Shown: in pieces, positions 12,056 through 24,762 of the stretch
Numbering within the stretch: position 1 is the first letter of the stretch
Layout: each line of letters starts with the position of its first letter
Assembly: GCA_947579665.1 (NCBI GenBank)
Contig: OX388349.1
Span: forward strand, 26,506,459-26,570,458
Direction: 5' to 3'
Source of the DNA: Sympetrum striolatum
Taxonomy: Eukaryota; Arthropoda; Insecta; Odonata; Libellulidae
Length of the DNA stretch: 64,000 nucleotides
Program-made: the position numbers and the translations under genes
The notes under the pieces: generated by a model
What the model saw: only the letters and a program-made list of their open reading frames with translations
Databases searched by the model: none
Told to the model about the DNA's origin: nothing

Positions 12056-12794
12056 CCCTAATGTGTCAAAATTTCTCAATTCCGCATTTATTATCTGAAG
12101 TAATGGTCTCAAACTCATCTCTTAAAGTGTATTAAAATAAGTTTTTAATATGGTTTGCCAGAATTAAACATAAAAGAAGCAAAATTTTCGACTCAACCTA
12201 ACCAAAAAGACACCGAAACCGGATTTGGGTATTCTACGGCGACCAGCCGGACCGCGCAGCGCTTAGGAAAAGTCCACCGCAATCACAGGGTAGCAGGTGA
12301 AATGAAACAGTCTCTTCAGATTCCATATCTAGAAGCCTTGTAGATTGATGTGGTATAAGAGACTTGCTAGTCCATCGCTGTTTACTTAGTTGATTTCCTT
12401 ACTTTATCTCGAAATTTGTCCGTAAAAGGTGTCCGCCATTTTGTTGCTTTAAATAACCAAAGAACCATCTTAGAGCATGAAATATTCAGCGAATTGCAAG
12501 ACAAAGAGTAATTCTAGATTACTGTTGTGTTGCTTTTTCCAACAGCTTCTCTCAAAAGCAACTATATATAATGAACTTGAACGTTTTTCCGAAAAATCCG
12601 AAACTTCCCGTTTTCGTGAACATTTCTCAAGTTTGACGCCCTGTATCTATTTGACGCCTAAAAATTTAAAAAAACAACGAGCGGGAACATAAAATTCAAT
12701 CATTTTGCAATTACTATGCCAAGTTTCAATAACCGCACACAAAAAATACATTTTTAGCCCCTTGTCCAGGTTTTTTCGATTCTAGCTCACTGTG
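12056..12794. repeat. Right long inverted repeat of the Transib element
   Basis: Complement of 9412-10151, beginning near ctaatgtgtcaaaatttctc and ending in CACTGTG. It contains the same 62-codon open frame as the left arm. I see no known domain in that peptide; its conservation reflects arm identity and is not evidence for a gene. Confidence 0.9.
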
Positions 12795-12799
12795 CGTGG

Positions 12800-13880
12800 A
12801 GTTAAAATGGCTGTTGCTTGATGTAATGGTTAGCGGTGGTGGAAGTAAATATTTTGGAATTTATTTGAGGGAAAATGGGAAATCGTTTTGAAATCCAAAG
12901 ATGTCTGATTCGAATGGAGTCATAGCCTCGCTCAATCGAAAAGGTCTCAAAAATATTCCTTTACCATGGCACGTCAGACCGGTTATGAGCCAGTCCTAAA
13001 TCTCAATATACTTATTCTCTTCTAGCGTTTGCCAGAGATATTTGTCATAGTACTCGCTGATGAACCGAAAATGTTTTGATTTGGAAGGAAGTTTCGAGAA
13101 ATCTTTTTCAAGATATCTTTTTCACGAAAATCTTTCCATTGTTTGTCCTTAATGCATGACAACCGTTCCCTTTCGAAGAAATCGTTCAGGGTTATGTGGT
13201 ATTAAAATGGTGGTCCTATTAAACATTTGAAGCGATAACAAATAAACCTTTATGTATTTAGTAATATTTTCATCTTTGTTTCACGTATCTATGATAAAAA
13301 ATATAAATTTTCTGATTTTCTGTAAACATAAGAAGACTTCTGAATCGTCTTGTATTATGCCACTAAAATTTGGTAAATATTCAATCCGAAAACAGACTAG
13401 TAATAGAAACATTGATGCACATGGAGCCTTATCGAAAATCTTAATTTGATGCTGGTGAATTTTTATTTTAGAAACTGCTCCTGTTTCCATCCCACTACAT
13501 TGTTGAGTTAGTAAGTAACCCAAATAAGCAACGGTTCCAGCTGAACACCGGAGAATGTTGCCCCCAACCGGATATCTAACGCTATTTAAACTCGATTAGA
13601 GTTTATTTGTTCGATCCTCTTGCTTCAATTAGATTTATTTGAGAATAACATTGCGTTTATAAGTTGCTTAGGTTAATTTATGTATTAATTCAAACAGTGT
13701 TATTTATTTTTAAATTTATTTGGAAACTGATTATTATATTTACTTATGAGTAAGTATGCACACAAAGCTTGGAAAAATATTCTTAAATATTTCCCAAGTT
13801 AAAAATCAAAATAAATCTCAAATATCGTAAGGATAACTAAAAACTATTTATCGAAACTCTCATTCCCATAGTACTACTTA
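12800..13880. other. Noncoding AT-rich DNA
   Basis: No supportable feature. Short open frames at 13252-13449 plus and 13281-13523 minus overlap on opposite strands and lack recognisable motifs. Confidence 0.5.
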
Positions 13881-13904
13881 TTTGTCTCTTCATTTTCCTT
13901 TTCT

Positions 13905-14300
13905 ATCGGTCCGGCATAAAACTGCTCCTGTCCCATAGCTTGCATTATCATCGTTTGTTGTTGTGGCTCTCCGTTTTCCCCTACTTACGTATTCATTATC
14001 TGGAACCTTTTCCACGTAATCTTCAAAGTCGAATGGAATGTATTTGGTGAGCAGGCATCCTCGTAAACGGCATTGAACTTGCTGTAATCGAGCTTCGATG
14101 AATGGCCTTCATAACGGCCGGTCATACCCGGCAAACACTATTCTTGCCTCAGAATACCTTGGGTATGACGTTCACTCTCGAGAAATTTCCCTCCAGAATT
14201 TCGGCATTCAGTTTGTCTTTTGCGAGTGTTTGCAGCGTAGGTTCGATGTTCACGACTGCAAGGAAAATAGCTGTCTCAGTTATGAGCCCTAAAAAGTGCG
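13905..14300 (-). pseudogene. Unrecognised decayed coding patch
   Basis: Read on the minus strand, this patch has protein-like composition spread over two frames. From about 14265 down to 14165 it gives VNIEPTLQTLAKDKLNAEIL and then EGNFSRVNVIPK, preceded by a pyrimidine tract and CAG that could be an acceptor. From about 14160 down it gives SEARIVFAGYDRPL, a stop, then RPFIEARLQQVQCRLRGCLL and TKYIPFDFEDYVEKVPDNEY. One stop and at least one frame change interrupt it, so it looks like a remnant of a real coding sequence. I do not recognise the family; it could be a host pseudogene or a transposon gene. Confidence 0.35.
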
Positions 14301-14349
14301 AAAGTTGTAGGATTCGGTTATTTTTTATTTATAATAGTGTAATTAGTTA

Positions 14350-17300
14350 ATAGCTAGAGGGCTGGTCGAAACCAGCAGTGCCCGCCAAAGGATTCGGAGA
14401 TGGAACGAGGCTTAATAAACAAGACGAGTAATTACCAATAGAAAAATGATAAATTATTTATTCATCAAGGATATGACTGGAACATCACCTTTGTTCGTGT
14501 GCTAATATCGCCATAAAAGAGAATTGTTTGTCCAGTGAGATATGACGCCCACCTGTGGAACATTTTCAATAGTCTTTGAAGGAGAATGGAACTGCCATAA
14601 CGGGATCAGGATTCGGAAGATGGGGACTGCTAATCAAAATTTCTCAGACTCGCAATTAATTTTTTCTTGGTTAGAGTTAAGGAAATGGGCCCAGAAGTAG
14701 AAAAAGTGCCGCGGCCCGCAATTCCTCTCCGTGGCCCTGGTTTGAATCTAATGTGATAGTGAATTTTCTAAAATTGGAAGGAACATATTACGTCATATAT
14801 TGTGGAGTGTGTGTATGGTGAGAGAGTGAGCAAATATTCCATTGCTATTTTCGACACCTATTTTACTGTTTACTTCGAAAGTGAGTGACGTAAGGAACGC
14901 GACTTTTGGTTGTGTTTGCTACAAAGGAATGAACTATGTCTGAAGGTATGGATGTAATTCATGCTACTGTTCAATCAACTAGTTATTTAATTTCAACTAA
15001 GTCCTTTCTTCTAGTTTGGATATTATTAACTTATTATTTATTCCAACTAGCTTATTAATGGATTTAATTTACTGTTCCTTTACGAAAGATATTTGTTTCG
15101 ACCATGCTGCTTTTTATAACTAATTGAAACTTCTGAACCTATTCAATAAATTAAACTACGTTTTCTTAGTCCCACTTTTGTATATATTTCTATTTATTCT
15201 ATTAGAATAGAAATTAGCAGGTTTTCACGTAGGAAGCAAGTCTTTTTAACTAATATCCAATACTGAAGCTGTCATTGATATCAGGGCGTTTATATCTTTA
15301 GTAGAGTACGACATTACTGATCCACTGCCTTTACGATTCCACTTAAAAGGTTTATATTTAGTCATTGTTAATAACCACCAAGGAGAAATATTTTAAAGAG
15401 GGGAATTTTGCTTCGGAAAAATCATCGTTGAAATAGTTACTAGTGGCTAGGTATTTAAAATTGCGCAATTTGATAATAAAAGTGTAAGAAAAGTTTCAGA
15501 ATTCAATACAGCTAAATTCTATATATTTAATATAAAAATTGTTGATCCTAATGTACAGCTTAAGTAAGCTAATTTGCAAGCAAATTGAATACGATGAGAC
15601 GTATTAGATTTAATTGAAGGTTGGCATCATTAAGTCGATTTGGAAACGAACGCTCTTAAGCAGTCTTTGGCAACAATAAATAACGGTGTGAGATCAAATC
15701 TAAGTTAAATGGTATGCCAAGAGAGGTCATCATTGTATCTTTGTATTTTCCGTAGTGAGGAGAATTACGATTACATTTTCAGCTAAGAATATCCTCTACT
15801 TAGTTTAAAATCTGCACGAGTTTTGTATTTCTTAGAATTGAATTGAATTGATTGAAATGTGCTGTCTAGATTGCTTTCGCATTGTCTGACTCTTCTGGGT
15901 GGGATATGGGACTTCGGACCGGAACGGATTGTAGGGGATCACTTGCATGCGTAAGATACCCAGCCAGAGATACCTGCTTAAACACATATTTTGTTTTGCT
16001 ATCGTCATTATTTAACTGCTAGGATATTAAATTGCTCACTTAAGCACCATAAAGATCAAGTATTGAGTTATTAATGAATGTCAAGAACTTGAATTTCTCA
16101 ATTCGCAGTCGAAGCCGGAAGACCTAGCGTTTTTAATAATGTTTAACCTTATATACCTAAGGATTTTTCTCCAATCTAATAAAATGATCTATAATAAAAC
16201 AAAAAAATCATCAAGTACTTGATTCCAACCATTGGGTATCCTGACATATACAATGCGGTATACGGAATTTTATTTAGTATCATCTGTATATTTGTATACT
16301 TGTATATTTAACTATCCTAAAAATATAACTTAAGAGGCAATAAATGTCTCGTAAGTTTGGTTAAGCTTCCGATGCACAACAATAAATTAATAGATAATTT
16401 TATCACATACTATTATGTATGGAATAGGCTTTTGAGATCATTAAATTACATTACTTACGTTTAAATAAGTAAACAACAAAATAGTACGCACAGAACGCGT
16501 AGGTGATCAAAATGTTTATGAAATAACAAAAATAATCAATCGACAAACGAAATTGAATAGCTGTTTTTTTTAATTTTGGAACATTAGATCAGATTAGAAT
16601 ATTGCACCTGCTATTTCGCGTCAATTTTTTTATTCAAAACCGTCCGCGATTTAAAAGGCCAAAAGTCAAAAAATAAAGACTACTCTCGAGGAATGAAAGA
16701 GGTAAAACATTGCAAAACACACCGTATAAGTTCAGCTTTCGGTGCATCGATTACTCAATCAAATTGGACTATGGCCAATTCCAGTTCCATTCGAGATTTC
16801 CTGCAAGGTCACCTCGGAGTGTACAACAAAAGGGTGTCACAAATCGTGATCGCTTACACTTCCTTAATGAGGGTCAATGGATAGACGAGCGAGAGATTAA
16901 CATGGAAGGATATTCTGTTTTGTATGTTGACCTCTTTCTCGCTTTTTCAACGCCTCGCCCTACTTTTCGCAACATAGATAAAGGGGGCAATCGAGAAAAG
17001 TGGGCCTGGAGTCGCCGAGGGAATTTCTCTCGTCCAATAGCCTTCCGTTGACTAAGGACAATCCACACCCGTTTCCTTCCTTATCCCGAAGCTCTGTTCA
17101 ATTGAGACAAGAAACAGCTTATGCTCTCTTTCAAATGGGATGTTATGACTTTAAGTTACGTGGAGGTGGATTTGTAGATAAAGTTGAATGCATTGGATTA
17201 AAAGTAACTTAAAAATGTAAGGAAACCTGACGTGGCGTAAATTATACAGGCTTTGTACCAGGTGAGGGTTTAGCTATCGGTGACCTGAAGAAAAAATAGG

Positions 17301-18251
17301 CCCAAGTGTTTGTATTTATTTGTAGCTTAGTCGATAATTAGAAGTTCTGTTCGCGAAGGATAAATGTATAACAAAAATTTTACGCGGATTCTTTTATTTC
17401 AGGCTAGAAATATGCGAAGAGTTCTCGACTGTTGTTTACCTACTTGTAACTTATATTTGTATAATAATAATTATTAGAAAAAATCGGAAAACTAAATGAC
17501 AATTTGGCTATCAAATTCTAAGAAGCGAAGTATATGGAACTCAGTAACTTTACTGAGGCAAGAACAATCTTTATTGGATTGAAAGAAGTGCTTCAATCAA
17601 TTATGTTTACATTTAATATCCCGCACTCTGCTATAAGACATTTGGCAGGGAGGGTACCATAGCTGATGATCAGCCATTAAATTTCACCGAGACATAATTA
17701 TTGTAATATTACCTGTAAAAATATAACGTAATAGTATTCAACAAATATAGAGCTGATTGTTCAAATAAAACATTTGTTAAAAAAACCTGTAAACGGGTTT
17801 AGTGCCCGTATAAATATTTTAAAAATTTGACGGCTAAATGTTTAGGCGTTACCTTGTGGAAAGCCAAAGCTAAGAAGGAACAAATAGTAACTTTCATAAT
17901 TTTTTTCAAACGTTTATCTAAGTAGCATCTTTGAGCAATGTTAATCTAAATAATCTCTTCTGTGCATTTAAAAACTGATATTATTGAGACTGCCTGTACT
18001 TAGCCTTATTGTACCTTTTAGATCGATGCCTTTTACAAGCGACTTATTATAAATCAGTCCCCCGACGTAAGATTAAAGTGCTTGAAAGAGAAAAATAAAA
18101 TGCCAGTCTTTCACACCTTTTGCAAAGAGCTCTTAAAATATTCATCTTTCGGTCCGGCATTTTAAATTGCAATCCAATTCCAAAAGGAAGCAAAAAAAGT
18201 GACGACCGGTTTCGGGAATTCTTCTTTGGTTCAGGTAATGGGAACAGAATA
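14350..18251. other. Noncoding AT-rich interval
   Basis: About 3.9 kb without a supportable gene. A GC-richer patch at 16690-17210 carries several overlapping short open frames (16710-17051 plus, 16874-17068 minus) with no recognisable domain. Nothing repetitive was noticed elsewhere in this interval. Confidence 0.45.
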
Positions 18252-18253
18252 TA

Positions 18254-18578
18254 CAGGCTGTTTCAAAACGAATATCAAGGTTTCAATACTTTGTTATATT
18301 TATAACATTAAATTTACAACATAAATATTGCTAATAATAATTAGTTCATCTAATTAGCATTAATAAAGTCAATAAATATAATATCATTTATAAAGGCTTC
18401 GTTCCTTTCCGGCACATATGATGAATTAAATCTTATCGGGTTCTCAGCCATGTTAAATTGTTGATTACCACCAAAAATCTGTGGTATTTATAATAATTAT
18501 TATTAGTTATATTTTTAAGTTAAGTAGAATAAATGCTATGAATCCTTGAAACCCCGATATTCATTTGGAATCATCCAG
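18254..18578. mobile_element. 325-bp MITE with TA target site
   Basis: The left end CAGGCTGTTTCAAAACGAAT and the complement of the right end CTGGATGATTCCAAATGAAT share 26 of the first 33 positions, including the block GAATATC-GG-TTTCAA. Both ends abut TA (18252-18253 and 18579-18580). The interior is very AT-rich, with further self-complementary words (taataattattattag near 18490 and ctaataataattag near 18330), and has no coding capacity. TA flanks suggest the Tc1/mariner/IS630 group, but the ends are diverged, so only the MITE call is reasonably firm. Confidence 0.55.
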
Positions 18579-18580
18579 TA

Positions 18581-21284
18581 CACAAAAAGAAGACAGAAGT
18601 AGGTGGAGGAAAGAGAGGTTGAGCTATATAAACAAGGGAATAGGAGAAACATTTTCCCAAGGGACGAGGTAAATGGGAAAGTGCATCCCTAAGCAAGAAG
18701 GATTTCCGGAAAATATATTGAATTGATTGATTAATGGAAAACTTCAGGAGATGGTGTATCTTAAGCGGGTTTAGCGGGTCAAGTCTCTTTTTGGCCAGTG
18801 TTAAGAAAACCGTGGAGTAGAGACTGTTATTTTAGTTGAGAAGGGTGTCGAAATGAGAATTTTTCGATTTCTTTAAAAGGTATCTCCATTTTTTCTGCGC
18901 GTTTATGAAAATGAGCTCTGCAAAGGAAATCTAATAAACATGTGATTCAATATGTCTGAATCCTGTTTCTCCGCATAATATTAAGCCTGCCTCCTCTAGG
19001 GGAAAAGAGCGTGAAGTAATGTGGGATACATTTTTCGCAAGCACCGTATCCTTTCATGGCCCTTGAATAGAACGAAGCGGATATTTCCCAGACCTCGGCT
19101 TCTCCTTGGAGTTGCAATCCAACGAAATAGCAGAGCGAGGAAACTCAAGCCAGCCGAAATTGATATTCGCGAGTAAGTTAAGAATGGTAATAAAACATAT
19201 CAATTTAGTCTCGCGACAAAATTAATGTCGGTTGAAATGGTATTGGGCGAAATCTTCCACATATGGCTAACAAGTTAGGGGAGAAAGGTTTTCCTCACCT
19301 GAGTAAAAATAGCGTTTCATTCCCTAAACCTATGGATCTCTTTATTCAACGAAAACTGTGGTTATCCACTACGATTATTGATTCCAATGTTATCGGGTTT
19401 GCAGATAATGACGGAGAAATAATTTAAGAAAAGGGTTTATTTAGCATTTTTAGAATTGCTCCAACAGTTGACGTCATTTCGAGCATCTGAGCCCAAAATG
19501 GGATTGGGATTCGAAGCCGCTTTCACTAATGGAGATTGCACTACCAACTTGGCGATCTTTGAGCCCTCCCCTTAACAATAACACGTTGCTGGAATATTAT
19601 AGTTATCCAAGAAACAAAGTATTTAAAATTTTAAATTTGACTACTTCTTATAGAATTTCAATCATATGAACATCATATGATACATTTTTATAATCGATTC
19701 GATTAATATATCAGACATTTTTCGAGTCAAATTTAATTATTAGCTTGGTTTAAAAATTTCATCGTTTACTAAGGGGTTATACCCTAACGTAGAAGTCGAA
19801 AAGCTATCAAAGAAACTTGCTTAAGCTCTCCGCTGGTATTCATCTTGTTCTTGGTTGAGTTTGCGTTAATTCATGAGCGATAGACGCGTCGAACTTGTAT
19901 GACGAGACGAAGATTGATGACTGCTTAGAGATCACCATACAAGACCACACTTTGTTTTATAAGAATGACAAATTAAGTCAAAATCAGCAGATAATAGAAG
20001 AGGAGATGATCTAGAGAAAACTTTAAATTTCAAGTTTAACAAATATTTCCTTCGCATGAAATAATATCCAATAATTGCAATACTTCTCAGCTAGCATTTA
20101 AACACTGCTTGATATTGTAAGTTAACTGTCTGTTATATGCGTTTTGTATATAATTATCGTGTTAGTTTAATCATGATTTATCTTTTATTATAATAGTTGT
20201 ATTCGTATTTCAACTGATGATTCTTACTATTCATTCCTTAATCAACAAATCAACCATTAAAGATAGCTTCGTTATGCTACACTTTTATTTTGATTCACCT
20301 ATTACTCATAAATTAATGATAATAATTAGTAAGTAAATGGTGATGTTTGAACTTTGTTTAATTATATTTTTATCATATTATCCTGGATCAACGACTTACG
20401 GTTAATTTTCTTCTAATATTATCTCTTAGTTAACTAAAACTCTTTCGCAATCTTAAAACCATTATTTGCATGATGGATTCTTCCCTGAATTAAGAATGTA
20501 AACACTTTTTGCTTTCTCATTCTTTTATTGTCGATGAATTTCATGAATTGCTCCACCTTTATGATAGCTGTTTTTTAGGATTTTTCATATCAAATGAAAA
20601 GTTGATTTTTATTAGTTAAAATTGGAATAATAAATTAAAGTTTTGAGAGGATCTCAATTCAAGTAATTTCGTGTTTTGCTTTTCATTTTTCTTGGTGTGC
20701 GTTAGTGTGGGAATATTGTTGTTATAGCAAATCGTATGTTAATAGAGGTGGGGCGGGAGATGAAGTAATATGTAGTACACATTTTCGCTTACATTTTTAT
20801 GTTTCTTTGAATTTTGGTCTGCTCTCGTTCAATTCTAATAGTTCCACTTCAAGTTGTGATTTTACTGTTTAGAAGACCTTTTTTTTTCGCGCTGCTTCGA
20901 AGGAAGCAAATTTCTCAACACTAGAAGGTGGTTCATTGACCACTTCTCAGCTTTATACTTTTTATTTTAGAATTTTTTAAGTGCTACATTTTTCAATTTT
21001 TTTAAGCTCTTTGACTTTTTGTTATACTATCCCAAAATTAATGAGAGTGAATTAAAATTTCGCTAACTGATGATTTAAATGATGATTGCAAGTGGTCGTC
21101 ACCTTCCACTTTCGTGCAAATGGTCACAATGATTGCACGGTGATTCAACTTCCCGCCGAAGTGCCGATAAAAATTGAGCTGTTAACGTTTATTCAAAGGA
21201 GGGGGACATGGATGAAACTCATAAGATTACGTATGTTGAATTACTTCACCAAGACTATGAATGTTTGAAAAGATATCGATCACC
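18581..21284. other. Noncoding AT-rich interval
   Basis: About 2.7 kb with no supportable gene or repeat. A purine-rich patch near 18590-18730 and a GC-richer patch near 19000-19160 have no recognisable content. Confidence 0.45.
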
Positions 21285-21292
21285 TTCTAGAT

Positions 21293-21601
21293 CAGAGTTT
21301 TCAAACCTTTTCAATAATCAGCACCCCCTTCAAACTGAAAATAAGCTCTCGCACTTCCCTTAAAGAATGTGTTATCTATTGTTTTATTTAGAAAAATACA
21401 CTTATTACAAGATAATTTATTCATTGAATAATCAAATTAATAAATTAACAATTACTATATTACTACATATAAAAGAATTTCTTCATATTTAACGGGTAGG
21501 CTACTTTCAATTTTCATAAAAATTTTAGAAAAATCTCTAGCATCTATACAATTGCTCTCTCTCACCCACAGGGGACCCGCACCCTCGGTTGAGAACCACT
21601 G
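21293..21601. mobile_element. hAT-superfamily MITE, 309 bp
   Basis: The right end reads ggttgagaaccactg, whose complement CAGTGGTTCTCAACC is a classic hAT terminus; the left end is CAGAGTTTTCAAACCTTTTC. The flanks are ttctagat (21285-21292) and ctctagat (21602-21609), an 8-bp target duplication with one mismatch, as expected for hAT. The interior is AT-rich and noncoding, so this is a non-autonomous copy. The 8-bp duplication and ends are seen; the superfamily follows from them. Confidence 0.8.
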
Positions 21602-21609
21602 CTCTAGAT

Positions 21610-22440
21610 TCAAGAATAGGTGTATTAGCGTAGCCGTATGTGTATTAACTCTCCATCTCTTTCTGGGATTTTCTACACCCCAGGGAAATCTTCTCCCATC
21701 TTTCGGCGCTCTTCGGACAAGGAATGGAACCCGCGACACCACCTTCCTTGGGCAGAGGCAAAATGCATTAGATTCGAGAGGATTCGGATATAAAGGAAAT
21801 TAAATTACACAATTTTATAGTCGAGAATTCCGTGAATGAGTGTGTCGTTACACGAGGATCCAGATCCATTTCCTCGGAAAATGTACTTTTGTAACGAAGG
21901 CTTTTTGATCCGGGAAATGTAAATGCGAAGTCTCAGGAGATTCCATCTTGCTCCATGTAAATTTCAATCCCAGCGTAAGAATCTCTCACACAATGAATCC
22001 TCGAAGTGAAAGCCATGTAAATTGCGTGGAATCTAGAATTGTTTTGGGAGTTTTCTGCAATCGTAGATTTGAAAATGTTTCGTTTGAAAGGTAAATTTTA
22101 GACTTAAATACATAACCCGCGAGCCACGAGTGGCGTAAGGCAGGGGGTAAAATTATTAGGCACAAGATAGAAAATATTTATTTTTATATTTATATTCAAT
22201 TCTCATTTATACATACACGAGAAAATAATCCAAACCAAATATAACAAATCAATTTAAGTAGAAATTTATGTTTTAGGTATAGTTCGCCTGGCTGACGGTG
22301 GTTAGAAGTATAAAGAAATCAAACGTGCTTATTCTCTGACTTTTCGGAAGAACTCTTCGGAAATGCTCGTAGAAGCTCGATTTTTTTTTGATTTGACCGC
22401 TGTTAATTCTCCTGCAATGTAAATTAATGTAACATTTTAA
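21610..22440. other. Noncoding interval
   Basis: GC-richer at 21640-22000 and then AT-rich, with short open frames but no recognisable gene. Confidence 0.4.
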
Positions 22441-22823
22441 GGATGTGACCTTGTGTTCACACACTTCCAACTCCTCTTCCCGTAAATGCACACGCAGGTG
22501 TTCCCATCACTAGTGGACACCGGATGCGGATGCATGAGACGCCTGTGAGTAGTCCAGATCTAAGTACGGGAAACATGTGTAAGGGAGACATGGCAAGGTA
22601 GTTGGAAGTGTGTGGCCGCGGATGTAAGATGGAAGTGCGAATAAAGAGCTAAAACCAATCTCCAGAAGTGAAATTATTTTTCAGTTCCCTGGTTACTCCT
22701 GGGCGAATCCACAACCATTTAGCAAGGGTTGTTTACAGTTGGTGTCAGAAGTGGGATGGGAACACCTGTGTGTGCAGTTACGGAAGGAGCAGTTGGAAGC
22801 GTGTGAACACAAGGTCAAATCCT
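22441..22823. mobile_element. Head-to-head LTR-element-like fragments
   Basis: Arms of about 80 bp, 22441-22521 and 22741-22823, are inverted copies of each other. The right arm starts with TGGTGTCAGAAGTGGGA (22740-22756), which looks like a tRNA primer-binding site, two bases after ...tttaca, a typical LTR end; AATAAA occurs at 22640-22645 in the putative LTR. Read outward from the centre, both arms translate similarly (LREEELEVCEHKV on the left copy, LRKEQLEACEHKV on the right), as expected for the start of a gag-type leader. The roughly 220 bp between the arms would be LTR remnants. The inverted repeat is certain; the LTR reading is inferred. Confidence 0.45.
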
Positions 22824-22829
22824 TACAAC

Positions 22830-24762
22830 ATCATTGATTAATTTGTCGAGAGTTGAATAGTTGGAATTTGGTAATTCTTTTCCTTCATAAGCCTTATTAC
22901 CCAATTATCATACCTTATATACTTTAAAAGATATAGAGTGGAATGAAAGGACGATGAAGAAAGGATAAATCGAAATTGTATATAAAATTATTCTATTATA
23001 CAAGGATTCTGAATGCACTGATAAACTGGACCATCAAAATCCTCTTCCGATATTTACATAAATAATTGAATGTAGTCGTAAGAAGGATCAACATAATCGA
23101 TGAATTGTCATCTGAATTAATAATCTGCAAATAATGGTCCTGCAATGTAATCGGTTCATGGTCCACCGTTTCTTCCAACCGGTAGAAAGTACTTACTTTT
23201 TGTGAAAATTGTCATATTAAGTATGATGTTCCACTAAATTCCATTTGAAATTACCAAATTTTATCTACATTTCCGAATGCTTGTCGTTTAACTTTTAGAA
23301 GGTACTGCATGTCCTGTACAGTATATCTTCGGTCGGTAATTTCTGCATATAGAGCATGTAAACATGAATTTCGGGAACGTAGTCTTGGCACGCAATCTTT
23401 GGATTTTTCTCGCATTTCGCTTTCATTCCTTCTCGTCGAGGAGGGCAATGAATTTCCTCATCGGCCGAATCGTGCCTTTTTGAGAAACACTCGAATACAT
23501 GCTAATTTCACATACTAAACTGGGGTCGGCTATAGAAAGGGAAGGGAGAGAGTTTAACGAAGATCCAGAAACAGCTGTGGGCATGAGGGATGGTTGGGGA
23601 TGGCGGAAAGGATTTAAGGCGTGAAAAAGTAATTGGGAGAGGGTTTTGGAAAGGGGTGGAGGGATTCAGGAGGGAGAAGGAGGGAGCACAAACATGCCGA
23701 AATGCAAACAGCCGTTCTCACCCGCGGTTGGGATTCTCCAGCTTCGTTAAATACGGCTTCGTCAAAATGGTGGCCATTTGCATGAGGGGAAGAATTTGAT
23801 TTGTCTGCTTTTGTGGGTAAAATATTAGAGTTTTAATCGTGATAGAATAATTTGATCATTTTTACGATAGCCTCTGGTTGAAAGTTCTTGATACGACCCT
23901 TTAGTATGTATTTACTTACATAATTAATGGGATTTATATTTATATATATGCATATCTATAGGCAAGCCTGCAGGTTGCATTCTGATTGCCCTCATTCTCT
24001 ACGCATATATCTACGAGATTGAAATTCTACGCTCATCAAGTGTCAGAGTGACTCCCATTTCTACTTAAAGCGCCGGTGAAAACTTAGAGGAAAACAATTC
24101 GTGACTGAAACTACTCGCAAACAGATATAGCGTCGTATTTATCCGTCTTGTTTCTATTGAATTTTTTGCCATTGTCTCCCCCAATGAGGTCACGTCATAT
24201 CTGTTGTGGCGCCACGGCTCGCGCACTTGAGCAACTACTGGAACTTAGTACCGGGGACTGTAATGGCTTTCTCAGGTTATCCATTTCAAACCACGACTTT
24301 GCCATTCAGAGCATGATTTCAATTTACAGGGTTTGGGATGGAGACGTGCGAAGCAGATAGGACAACCAAATATTTCATAAGGTTTGCAGACGTCCTCTTA
24401 GAGCGATATTTTGCCAGGAATTGGTGTCACGTACGGAAATCATTTGTTTTCCATTCTGAAATGGGATTTGATTAAATTACTTTTCTCGTTGATATCAGAA
24501 TTCGTTAAATTCAATGTTCCCGTTTCAGAGTTCAAATTCTTCCTTTGAGGAGAGAGGAAAATTTTCGGGTATCATAATGAAATCCGTAGATATCTTTCTC
24601 ATTCATAAACACAATGTCAAGAGAAAATAAACACCTTAACTATTTAAAAAAATGTTCATATAAAGTATTCACAGCCAATATCATGATGCCCAATGCAGTA
24701 CAACATATACAGGTTTTTATATTTTCCATTGATTTAGCGTACTGAAATATTTATATATACAT
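22830..24762. other. Noncoding interval
   Basis: No supportable gene. A strongly purine-rich, G-rich tract occurs at about 23570-23700 (gggatggttggggatggcgg and onward), and GC-richer patches occur near 23390-23500 and 24180-24360, without recognisable protein. Confidence 0.45.

Larger units (their letters stand above)
9412..12794. mobile_element. Transib-superfamily (RAG1-like) DNA transposon with long inverted repeats
   Basis: The element starts and ends with CACAGTG (plus strand at 9412-9418; complement CACTGTG at 12788-12794) and is flanked by an exact 5-bp duplication CGTGG (9407-9411 and 12795-12799). A CAC(W)RTG terminus with a 5-bp GC-rich target duplication is the signature of Transib transposons, the group from which RAG1 of V(D)J recombination derives; CACAGTG equals the recombination-signal heptamer. 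The inverted repeats are about 740 bp, very long for this superfamily. Between them lies a decayed transposase whose segments match Transib (see 10827-11769). The total is 3383 bp. The left flank, heptamers, duplication and arms are seen; the superfamily follows from established Transib features. Confidence 0.9.

Noticed and set aside
16693..17212. Coding exon at 16.7-17.2 kb
   Set aside because: Overlapping frames on both strands, no domain, no support from splice signals.
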